From the NCBI GenBank assembly GCA_009663005.1, contig VIGQ01000604.1, positions 1 to 17,739 of the forward strand: a stretch of DNA of 17,739 bases, read 5' to 3'. Of the stretch, positions 10,906 through 17,739 are shown piece after piece. The DNA comes from Actinidia chinensis (taxonomy: Eukaryota > Streptophyta > Magnoliopsida > Ericales > Actinidiaceae). Each line of letters begins with the position of its first letter. The first letter of the stretch is position 1. Both the position numbers and the translations under genes were made by a program. The notes beneath the pieces were generated by a model. That model saw only the letters and a list, made by a program, of their open reading frames with translations, had not been told where the DNA came from and made no database searches.

Positions 10906-12106
10906 CAGTTAAGTGCTTTTGCAAAGCTCGGATAACCCTTCTCGCGATTGATCAAGTTAACTTGTAAAAATATTGGAAGCTCGGATCTGGGGGCAGCTCA
11001 GCTAGCTTTCCCTCAGTTTTACCAAGTGTTACGTGATTAAAGCTTACGAGGCAGTTCGGTGCTTTTTGCAAAAGCCACGGATAACTCCTTCTGTGATTGA
11101 TCAAGTTAAAAACCCTTGGTTTTAAAAATTATCGGACAAACTCGGAGATTGGTTAAGCCGCTAGCTTTCCCCTAGTTTATAACAAGGTACTTGATTAAAG
11201 CTTTCGAAGGACAGTCGATGCTTTGGCAAGGCTCGGCTTTCCCCTTCTCGCGATTCGACCAATTTACTTGTAAAAATTATCGGACAAGTCAGAGATTTGG
11301 TTAAGCTAGTAGCTTCCCCATTAGTTTATAACAAGTGTTACTGATTAAGGCTTTAGAAGGCAGTTCGATGCGTTTGCAAGCTAGGCTAACCCCTTCTCGT
11401 GATTTGATCAGTTAACTTATAAAATTATCGGACAAGATAGGAGCTGGTCAAGCTGCTAGCTTTCCCCTCAGTTTTAACAAGGTTAATGATTAGGCTTTCG
11501 AAGGCCAGTCAGTGTTTTGCAAAACATCGGGATAACCCTTATCCGCGATTTGATCAGTTAACTGTAAAAATTATTGGTAGCTCGGAATCTTGGGCAAATC
11601 AATAGCTTTTCCTTAGTTTTTACCAAGTGTTACTTGATTAAAGCTTACGAAGGCAGTTCGTGCTTTTGCAAGCTCGGCTAACCCCTTCCGCAATTTGATC
11701 AAGTTAACTTTAAAAATGATTCGAACAGCTCGGAGCTTGGTCAAGCTCAGCTAGCTTTCCCGTCAGTTTATACCAAGTGTTACTTGATTAAAGCTTACGA
11801 AGGCAGTTCGGTGCTTTTTGCAATGCTCGGCTAACCCTTTTTCGCGATTTGATCAAGTTAACTTGTAAACATTATCGGACAAGCTCGGAGCTTGGTCAAG
11901 TTCGGCTAGCTTTCCCCTCAGTTTTTACCAAGTGTTACTTGATTAAAGCTTACGAAGGCAGTTCGGTAGTTTTGGCAAAGCTCGGCTAACCCCTTCTCGC
12001 GATTTGACAAGTGAACTGATAAAAAAATATCGACAGCTCGGAGCTTGGTCAAGCTTGGCTAGTTCCCCCAGTTAAACAAGTGTTACTTGATTAAGGCTTT
12101 CGAAGG
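10906..12106 (+). repeat. Two short 4-monomer E-headed blocks
   Basis: Block one: E 10906, G 11052, H 11212, K-like 11361 (CTTATAAA). Block two: E 11506, F 11654, a 11804, and a unit at 11959 with GGTAGTTTTGG and GTGAACTGATAA. E starts again at 12107. Block one looks like HOR-C with I-J-D2 deleted and L missing. Block two is an E unit joined to an F-a pair typical of HOR-B. E units share GGATAACCC and GGATCTTGGGC. Both blocks measure about 600 bp (600 and 601). Confidence 0.58.
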
Positions 12107-12412
12107 CAGTTCAGTGCTTTTGCAAAGCTCGGATAACCCTTCTCGCGATTTGATCAAGTTAACTTGTAAAAATTATTGGATAAGCTCGGATCTTGGGCAA
12201 GCTCAGCTAGCTTTTCCCTCAGTTTTTACCAAGTGTTACTTGATTAAAGCTTACGAAGGCAGTTCGGTGCTTTTTGCAAAGCTCGGCTAACCCCTTCTCG
12301 TGATTTGATCAAGTTAACTTGTAAAAATTATCGGACAAGCTCGGAGCTTGGTTAAGCTCGGCTAGCTTTCCCTCAGTTTATACCAATTGTTACTGATTAA
12401 GGCTTCGAAAAA

Positions 12413-12488
12413 CAGTTCGGTGCTTTTTGCAAAGCTCGGCTAACCCCTTCTCGTGATTTGATCAAGTTAACTTGTAAAAATTATCGGA
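12413..12488 (+). repeat. Half-unit A of the monomer (ancestral duplication)
   Basis: Monomer positions 1-76. It aligns colinearly with positions 77-155. CAGTTCGG matches CAAGCTCGG, AAGCTCGGCTA is identical in both, the CTC pyrimidine block matches, and the palindrome CAAGTTAACTTG matches CAAGTGTTACTTG. By eye identity is strongest in the first 30 bases (about 24 of 28 aligned) and weaker after that. I infer that the present monomer arose as a dimer of a unit of about 77 bp that then diverged. A formal alignment was not run. Confidence 0.72.
12463..12474. other. Perfect 12-bp palindrome CAAGTTAACTTG
   Basis: Monomer positions 51-62, shown in the reference unit. The sequence equals its own reverse complement and contains GTTAAC. 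It is present in most monomers; many failures are single-base losses of the noisy kind, although some classes carry real changes, such as CTTATAAA in K units. A conserved dyad repeated every 155 bp could bind a dimeric protein or form a cruciform. No protein is known to me for this family. Confidence 0.85.
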
Positions 12489-12503
12489 CAAGCTCGGAGC
12501 TTG
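12489..12503. other. 15-nt dyad CAAGCTCGGAGCTTG
   Basis: Monomer positions 77-91. Seven-base arms, CAAGCTC and GAGCTTG, are exactly complementary around a single central G. It recurs in most units. E-class units break it with GCTCGGATCTTGG, and D1 units change the left arm to TAAGCTC. It starts half-unit B. Confidence 0.85.
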
Positions 12504-12537
12504 GTCAAGCTCGGCTAGCTTTCCCCTCAGTTTATAA

Positions 12538-12550
12538 CAAGTGTTACTTG
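12538..12550. other. 13-nt dyad CAAGTGTTACTTG
   Basis: Monomer positions 126-138. Arms CAAGT and ACTTG flank a 3-base centre. It is the half-B counterpart of the CAAGTTAACTTG palindrome and lies the same 31 bases from the start of its AAGCTCGGCTA copy. It is well conserved in clean units. The D class often has ACTTAATTAA, which breaks the right arm. Confidence 0.82.
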
Positions 12551-13029
12551 ATTAAGGCTTTCGAAGGCAGTTCGATGCTTTTGCAAAGCTCGGCTAACCC
12601 CTTCTCGTGATTTGATCAAGTTAACTTGTAAAAATTATCGGACAAGCTCGGAGCTTGGTCAAGTTCGGATAGTTTTCCCCCTAAGTTTTAACCAAGTGTT
12701 ACGTGAAAGGCTTTCGAAGGCAGTTCGATGCTTTTGCAAAGCTCGGTTAACCCCCGTTCGAGATTCGATCAATAACTTGTAAAAATTATCGGACAAGCTC
12801 GAGAGCTGGTCAAGCTCGGTTAGCTTCCCCCAGTTTATACCAATTGTTACTGATTAAGGCTTCGAAAACAGTTCGGTGCTTTTTGCAAAGCTTGGCTAAC
12901 CCCTTCTCGTGATTGATCAAGTTAACTTGCTAAAAAATTATCGGACAAAGCTTCGGAGCTTTGGTCAAGCTCGGCTAGCTTTCCATCACTTTATACCAAG
13001 TGTTACTGATTAACGGCTTATTGCGACGA

Positions 13030-14633
13030 CGTTCGCTTTGTGGCGCTTTTGGCCAAAGTTCGGCTAACCCTACTTTCGGATTTTGATCAGTTAAACTTGT
13101 ACAAGAGTCGTGTATAAGCTCGAGCTTTGGTCCAAGCTCGGCTAGCTTTCCCTCAGTTTTACCAAGTGTTATTGATTTATTAAAGCTTACGAAGGCAGTT
13201 AGTTGCTTTTTTCCAAAGCTCGGATAACCCCCTTTCTTGCATTTGATCTAGTTAACTTGTAAAAATTTATCGAACAAGCTCGGAGCGTGATGGTCAAAAG
13301 CTCGATCTAAGCTTTCCGTCAGTTCTATTACCAAGTGTCTTGATTAAAGCTAACGAAGGCAGTCGGTGCTTTTTGCAAAGCTCGGGACGAACCCCTTCTC
13401 GCTATTGATCAAGTTGGACTTGTATAAAATTACTAGTAAAATGCTCGGAGCTTGGTCAAGGCCAGGCTAGCTTTTCCCGTCAGTTATTACCAAGTGTTAC
13501 TGATTAAAGCTTACGAAGGCAGTTCAGCGTGCTTTTGCAATGCTCGGGCTAACCCCTTCTCGCGATTGTGCAGTTAACTGTAAAAATTATCGAAAAAGCT
13601 TCGGAGCTTGGTAAGTTCGTGCTAGCTTCACTCAGTTTTTACCAAGGTTACCTGATAGATAGCTAACGAGGCAGGTTAGTTCGGTTGCTTTTTGCAAAAC
13701 TCGGCTAACCCCTTCTGCGATTTTGATCAAGTTAACTTGTTAAAAATGTATCGGAAAAGCTCGGAGCTTGGTCAAGCTTCGGTTAAGATTTTCCCCTCAG
13801 TTTTACCAGTGTTACTTGATTAAGCTTTCGAAAACGTTCGGTGCTTTTGCAAGCTTGGCACCTAACCCCTTCTCGTGATTGATCAAGTTACTTGTAAAAA
13901 ATTATCGGACAAGCTCGGGAGTTGGTCAAGCTCGGCTAGCTTTTTCCCCTCACTTTATAAAACAGAGGGGAAAGGGGAGTGGAGGAGGCCGGGGGGGGGG
14001 CGGGGTGGAAAAACAAAAAAAAAAAAACAAAAAAAAACGTCCTCCAACAATAAACCCCCACGTCCCACTCTCCTCCCATGCGGCCACCCCACTCCCCTCC
14101 AACCCCAACGTCCCGGGGGGGGGGGGGGGGGGTGGGGGATCTGCCCCGGGGGGGTGGGGGGGGGGTGGGGGGGGGCCGGGGGAAAAAAACACCCAAAAAA
14201 GGGAGGCTGGGGGGGGGGGTGGTGGGGGGTGGTGTGGGGTTGGGTTTCCCCTCCTCGGGGGGGCGGGGGGCGGTTGGTGGGCGGGGGGGGTGGGGGGGTG
14301 CCGGGGGAGTGGGGGGGGGCCCCACAAACCAACCAAAACACAAACAAAAAAAAAAAAAACAAAAACAAAAACAAAACACCCAAAAAAAAAACACAAAACC
14401 AAAAAAAAAAAACAAGAAAAACAAAAAAAACTACAACAACAACCAAACAAAAGAAAAAAAAAACACCAAAAAAAAAAAAAACCACAAAACAAAAAACCAA
14501 AACAAAAAAAAAAAGAAAGAAAACAAAACAAAACAAAAAAACAAAACAAAAAAAAAACCCAACACAACAACACACACAAAACAATACCAAACCAAACAAC
14601 ACCCCAAAAAAACAAAAAAACAAAAAAACACGA
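13030..14633 (+). repeat. HOR-A copy 3, reduced to 6 monomers, carrying a low-complexity insert
   Basis: Monomer starts and classes: D1 13030, X 13196, F 13360, a 13520, M 13672, J 13835, then D1 again at 14634. Compared with the 11-mer, the units B-K-E-G-I between M and J are missing, so five monomers appear deleted. J has CTTGGC and CGTG and ends in CACTTTATA, where the low-complexity segment begins. Without that segment the block would be about 935 bp. Confidence 0.62.
13964..14632. other. Low-complexity G/C/A segment inside the satellite, probable sequencing artefact
   Basis: About 669 bp with no similarity to the satellite. It runs from a G-rich opening (13964-14010) to an A/C stretch, a C-rich stretch (about 14040-14115), a very G-rich stretch with runs of ten or more G (about 14116-14320), and an A/C-only stretch almost free of T and G (about 14325-14631). 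It replaces only about 25 bp of a monomer, between CACTTTATA and CGACAGTTCGG, so repeat phase is kept on both sides. Long open frames here encode only K/N/T/Q, G/P or F-rich low complexity and are not genes. If real, it would be a G-quadruplex-prone insertion. Confidence 0.8.
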
Positions 14634-16356
14634 CAGTTCGGGCTTTTGCAATAGTTCGGCTACCCCTTCTCGCGATTTGATTAAGTCTAACTTGTACAAA
14701 TTGCGGATAAGCTCGGGAGCTTGGTCAAGCTCGGTAGCTTTCCCCTCAGTTTTTTACCAAGTGTTACTGGTATTTAAAGCTTACGAAGGCAGTAGTTCGG
14801 TGCTTTTTCCCAAAAGTGGCGAACCCCTTCTTGCGATTGATCTAGTAACTGGTAAAAATATCGAAACAAGTCGGAGCTTGGTCAAGCGCGACTGCGTCCC
14901 GTCAGTAGTATACCAAGGTTTCTGATTAAAGCTACGAAGGAAGTTCGGTGCTTTTGCAAAGTGACTAAACCCATTTCTAGCTATTTGATAAAGTGGACTT
15001 GTAAAAATATGTACAAGCGCGAGCTTGGTCAAGCTCAGCTAGCTTTCCGTCAAGTTATATACCAAGGGGTGGTTTAAACTTTGATTAACCAGCTTAGAGG
15101 CAGTTCGGTGCTTTTTGGCCAATGCTCGGCAACCCTTTCTCTCGATTTTTTGATCAAGTGTTAAACTTGTAAAAATTATCGAAACAGCTCGGAAGCGGTT
15201 CAAGTTCGGATAGCTTTCACTCAGTTTTTAACAAGTGTTACCTGATTAAAGCTATTAACGAAGGCGAGTTCGGTGTTTTGGCAAAAACTCGGCTAACCCC
15301 TTCTCGCGATTTGATCAAGTTAACTTGGAAAAAATTATCGGACAAGCTCGGAGCCTTGGTCAAGCTCGCCTAGTTTCCCACATTAAAACATGTGTTACTT
15401 GAATAAGGCTTTCGAACGGCAGTTCGTGCTTTTGCAAAGCTCGGCTAACCCTTTCTCGTGATTTGATCAAGTTAACTTGTAAAAATTATCGGACAAGCTC
15501 GGAGCTTGGTCAAGCTCGGCTAGTTTTCCCCTCAGTTTATAACAAGTGTTACTTGATTAAGGCTTTCGAAGGCGGTAGTTCGATGCTTTTGCAATATGCT
15601 CGGTAACCCCTTTCGTGATTGGATCTAGTTAACTTATAAAATCATCGGACAAGCCAGAGCTTGGCAAGCTCGGCTAGCTTTCCCCTCAGTTTATAAAAGT
15701 GTTTACTTGAGTAGGCTTTCGAAGGCAGTTGTCAGTGCTTTGCAAGCTCGGAGAACCCTTCGTCGCGATGATCAAGTTAACTGTAAAAATTATCGGTTGA
15801 TAAGCTGGATCTTGGCATAGCCAGCTAGCTTTTACCTAGTTTTACCAAGGGTTACTGATTAAAGACTTACGAATGCCGTTCGGTTGCTTTTTGCAAGCTC
15901 GGACTAACCAGTTCTTCTCGCGATTTGATCAAGTTAACTTGTAAAAATTATACGGACAAGCTCGGAGCTTGGTTAAGCTCGGCTAGCTTTCCCCTCAGTG
16001 TTTTATTAACAGTATTACGTGATTAAGCTTCGAAGGCAGTCGATGCTTTTGCCAGGGCTCGGCTAACCCTTCATCGCGAATTCGACCAAGTTAACTTGTA
16101 AAAAAATTAAGGGACAAGATAGGAGCTGGTTAGCTTGGCTAGTTTTCCCCTCATTATATGCCAAGTGTTACTGTTAAGGATTTGCACGACAGTTCGGTGC
16201 TTTTTGCAAATTCTGACTAACCCCTTTCTCGTGATTATGTGATCAGTTAAATTGTAAAAAAAAATTATCGGGACAAGCTCGGAGCTTGGTCAAGCTCGGC
16301 TGAGCTTTTCCCCTCACTTTATACCAAGTGTTTACTTAATTAAGGCTTTCGAAGAA
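14634..16356 (+). repeat. HOR-A copy 4, complete 11-mer, 1723 bp
   Basis: Monomer starts and classes: D1 14634, X 14790, F 14941, a 15101, M 15265, B 15420, K 15573, E 15726, G 15887, I 16037, J 16190, with the next D1 at 16357. Markers agree with copy 2: D1 has TGTACAAATTG and GGATAAG; X has GAAACAAG and CCCGTCAG; F has GTACAAG and CTCAG; a has TTCGGATAGC; M has AAAACTCGG and ACATGTGTTACTTG; E has GGATCTTGGC; I has ATTCGACC. Unit B (15420-15572) is almost error-free. Confidence 0.76.
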
Positions 16357-16824
16357 CAGTGCGGCGCTTTTGCAACATGCGGCTAACCCCTTCTCGCGAT
16401 TTGATCAAGTTAACTTGTACAACATTATCGGATATAAGCTCGGAGCTTGGTCAAGCTCGGCACGCTTTCCCCACAGTTTTTACCAAGTGTTACTGATTTA
16501 AAGCTTAAGAAGGCAGTTACGTTCGTTTGCTTTTGCAAAGCTCGGCTAACCCTTCTCGCGATTTTGATCAAGTTAATTGAAAAATATCGGGACAAGCTCG
16601 GAGCTGGTCAAGCTCGGGCTAGCTTTCCCTCATTTTATACCCAAGTTTACTTGATTAAGGATTTTTCGAAGGCAGTTTGGTGCTTTTGAAAGCTTGGATA
16701 AACCTCTTTGTCGTGATTTTGACAAGTTAACTTGTAAAAATTATCGAACAAGCTCGGAGCTGGTGTCTAAGCCGGTAGCATTGCCCTCCTTTATACCAAG
16801 TGTTATACTTGATTAGGGCTTTTG
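16357..16824 (+). repeat. Short D1-I-J block
   Basis: Three monomers start at 16357 (D1, with GCGGCGC, TGTACAACATT and GGATATAAG), 16514 and 16673. The second is followed by TTAAGGATTTTTCG, the end that precedes J units elsewhere, and the third leads into another D1 at about 16825. This is the shortest spacing between D1 units in the window, consistent with deletion of the middle of an HOR. Confidence 0.5.
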
Positions 16825-17739
16825 AAGTTCGGCGCTTTTGCAAAGTTCGGCTAACCCCCCCCCTTCCCGCGATTTGATCAAGTTAAACTTGTATTAAATT
16901 ATCGGATTAAGCTCGGAGCTTGGTCAAGCCCTCGGTAGCTTTCCCCTCAAATTTACAAAGTGCTTACTGAGTAAAGCTACAACGAACGCAATTCGGTGCT
17001 TTTTGCAAAGCCGGCCCTCGGCGACCCCTTCGCCACTTTGATCAAGCTAACTTGTAAAAAATTATCGGACAAGCTCGGAGCTGGTCAAGCTCAGCTAGCT
17101 TTCCCGTCAGTTTATACCAAGTGTACTTGAGTTAAGCTTACGAAGGCAGTTTTAGGTGCTTTTTGCAATACTCGGCTAACCTTTCTCGCGGATTGGATGC
17201 AAGTTAAACTTGTAAAATTATCGGACAAGCTCTGAGCTTGGTCAAGTTCGGCTAGCTTTCCCTCAGGTTTTTCCAAGTGTTACTTGATTAAAGCTTACGA
17301 AGCCAGTTCGGTGCTTTTTTGCAAGCTCGGCAACCCCTTCTCGCCGATTTTAATCAAGTTAACTTGTAAAACAATATCGGACAAGCTCGGGAGCTGGTCA
17401 AGCTCGGCTAGCTTTCCCCTCAGTTTATAACAAGTGTTACTTGATTAAGGCTTTCGAAGGCAGTTCGATGCTTTTGCAAAGATCGGCTAACCGCTTCTCG
17501 TGATTTGATCAAGTTAACTTGTAAAACTTATCGGACAAGCTCGTAGCTTGGTCAAGCTCGGCTAGTTTTCCCCGCAGTTTATAACAAGTGTTACTTGATT
17601 AAGGCTTTCGAAGGCAGTTCGATGCTTTTGCAAAGCTCGGTTAACCCCTTCTCGCGATTCGATCAAGTTAATTTGCAAAAATTATCGGACAAACTCGGAG
17701 CTTAGTTAAGCTCGGCTAGCTATTCCCTCAGTTTTTACC
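16825..17739 (+). repeat. Partial HOR-B copy at right edge
   Basis: Monomer starts: D1 16825, F2 16989, a 17147, F'/p-like 17304, B 17461, and a last partial unit at 17615. F2 has AACGAACGCAATTCGG and CACTTTGATC; a has GCAATACTCGG; the 17304 unit has TTTTAATC typical of F' but the TTTATAACAAG end of p; B has ACCGCTTCTCGTG. Two a units and one F'/p unit fewer than the 4291 copy, so an internal deletion is likely. Bases from about 17400 on are clean. Confidence 0.6.
16855..16863. other. Expanded C run (9 C) in the CTAACCCC block
   Basis: Most clean units have four C here. This D1 unit has nine. It is a smaller example of the C-run anomaly seen at 10645 and probably an error, although a real slippage expansion cannot be excluded. 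Confidence 0.6.

Larger units (their letters stand above)
12413..12567 (+). repeat. Representative clean 155-bp monomer
   Basis: This error-free-looking copy serves as the reference for monomer positions used elsewhere. Position 1 is the first C of CAGTTCGG. Landmarks: TTTGCAAA at 14-21, AAGCTCGGCTA at 20-30 and again at 95-105, the perfect palindrome CAAGTTAACTTG at 51-62, the dyad CAAGCTCGGAGCTTG at 77-91, GCTAGC at 102-107, the dyad CAAGTGTTACTTG at 126-138 and TTCGAA at 148-153. It has 34 C, 34 G and 7 CpG, so CpG is near expectation. The unit boundary is a convention; any circular permutation would do. Confidence 0.93.
12489..12567 (+). repeat. Half-unit B of the monomer (ancestral duplication)
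   Basis: Monomer positions 77-155, the diverged partner of half-unit A. It is 3 bases longer, partly from an extra GT inside the CAAGT...ACTTG dyad. The 11-mer AAGCTCGGCTA lies at positions 95-105 here and 20-30 in half A, an offset of 75. Half B carries most bases that distinguish variant classes: TTTATAACAAG, TTTATACCAAG or TTTTTACCAAG, followed by AAGGCTTTCG, AAAGCTTACG or AAGGATTTCG. Confidence 0.72.
12107..13029 (+). repeat. Mixed monomers, no clear HOR order
   Basis: Monomer starts: E 12107, G 12260, then units at 12413, 12568, 12721 and 12869. The units at 12413 and 12869 are each preceded by CCAATTGTTACTGATTAAGG and a GCTTCGAAAA end, so they look like a duplicated pair two to three monomers apart. 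The 12721 unit has GATTCGATC, close to class I. The last unit has the CACTTTATACC end that normally precedes a D unit, and D1 follows. Bases 12230-12670 are clean. Confidence 0.55.
1..13963 (+). repeat. 155-bp satellite array, left part
   Basis: About 91 head-to-tail monomers run without interruption apart from a 25-C run near 10645. Clean neighbouring units start at 9507 and 9662, at 10264 and 10419, and at 12413 and 12568, each 155 bp apart. Noisy units measure about 145-165 bp because of single-base indels. Every unit I traced has the same orientation. Recognisable blocks in each unit are CAGTTCGGTGC, AAGCTCGGCTAACCCC, CAAGTTAACTTG, AAGCTCGGAGCTT, CTAGCTTTCCCCTCAG, CAAGTGTTACTTG and a TTCGAAGG-type end. 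No gene, RNA gene or transposon remnant is visible. The likely role is structural heterochromatin, possibly centromeric; that is inference from size and organisation. The family is not one I recognise. Confidence 0.97.
14630..17739 (+). repeat. 155-bp satellite array, right part
   Basis: The same satellite resumes in the same orientation and in nearly the same phase after the low-complexity segment. About 20 monomers follow and the last is cut by the window end. Variant order continues the HOR pattern of the left part, beginning with a D1 unit exactly where the preceding J unit predicts one. This means the array is really one array and the low-complexity stretch is an interruption, not a boundary. 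No gene is visible. Confidence 0.97.

Noticed and set aside
12440..12450. CTAACCCC block as interstitial telomere-like sequence
   Set aside because: It occurs once per monomer and never as consecutive telomeric units, so there is no tandem telomere motif.
12413..12567. CENP-B box in the monomer
   Set aside because: The closest candidate, around TTCGAAGGCAGTTCGG at the unit junction, lacks the A and the CGGG required by the core motif. No better match was found on either strand by eye.
12568..12576. RNA polymerase III B-box-like GTTCGATGC in CGATGC-type monomers, suggesting a tRNA-derived SINE origin
   Set aside because: The 9-base pattern fits a loose B-box consensus, but there is no A box at a suitable distance upstream, no cloverleaf and no terminator run. 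A short chance match is likely in a repeated unit.
13964..14632. Transposon or retroelement insertion with a poly-A tail
   Set aside because: The A-rich part is mixed A and C over about 300 bp. There is no coding domain, terminal repeat or target-site duplication, and the adjoining part is pure G/C homopolymer.
13875..14925. Long open frames on both strands, up to about 350 codons, with K/N/T-rich, G/P-rich or F-rich translations
   Set aside because: They exist because homopolymer-rich sequence lacks stop codons in several frames at once. Both ends run into satellite sequence, and overlapping frames on both strands are equally open. No domain, signal peptide or codon bias is visible.
14781..15032. 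Minus-strand open frame of 83 codons
   Set aside because: It is the reverse-strand translation of two satellite monomers and is not preserved in equivalent units elsewhere.
1..17739. CRISPR array, given regularly spaced repeats
   Set aside because: There are no unique spacers; the whole 155-bp period is repeated, with variation spread along it. This is a satellite, not repeat-spacer architecture.

Overview
This window is one block of eukaryotic satellite DNA. By eye I find no protein-coding gene, RNA gene, promoter or recognisable transposable element. About 111 head-to-tail copies of a 155-bp monomer (44% GC in a clean copy) fill it from end to end, all on the same strand. Long tandem satellites of nucleosome-scale length organised into higher-order repeats are typical of eukaryotic centromeric or pericentromeric heterochromatin. 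I do not recognise the monomer and cannot name the species, or even say plant versus animal.

Monomers fall into variant classes with shared private substitutions. I name them D, X, F, a, M, B, K, E, G, H, I, J, L and p for this annotation only. The classes recur in fixed order, giving three higher-order repeats (HORs). HOR-A is an 11-mer, D1-X-F-a-M-B-K-E-G-I-J, with two complete copies that both measure 1723 bp. HOR-B is an 8- or 9-mer, D1-F2-a-a-a-F'-p-B(-J). HOR-C is an 8-mer, E-G-H-I-J-D2-K-L, about 1.2 kb long.

Layout: partial B (1-786); A with an internal 3-monomer duplication (787-2937); B (2938-4290); B (4291-5514); A (5515-7237); B/C transition (7238-8462); C (8463-9661); C (9662-10905); rearranged C-related units (10906-13029); A with a 5-monomer deletion plus a junk insertion (13030-14633); A (14634-16356); a short D1-I-J block (16357-16824); partial B (16825-17739).

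The monomer looks like an old duplication of a unit of about 77 bp. Both halves carry the same 11-mer, AAGCTCGGCTA, and both have a CAAG/CTTG dyad exactly 31 bases after its start.

Much of the window is error-dense: scattered single-base indels not shared between equivalent monomers alternate with near-perfect stretches, as in an incompletely polished long-read assembly. A low-complexity G/C/A segment of about 670 bp (13964-14632) and a 25-C run (10645-10669) replace a few bases of a monomer without disturbing the repeat phase, and are most likely sequencing artefacts. Apparent open reading frames are chance products of the satellite or of the junk segment.
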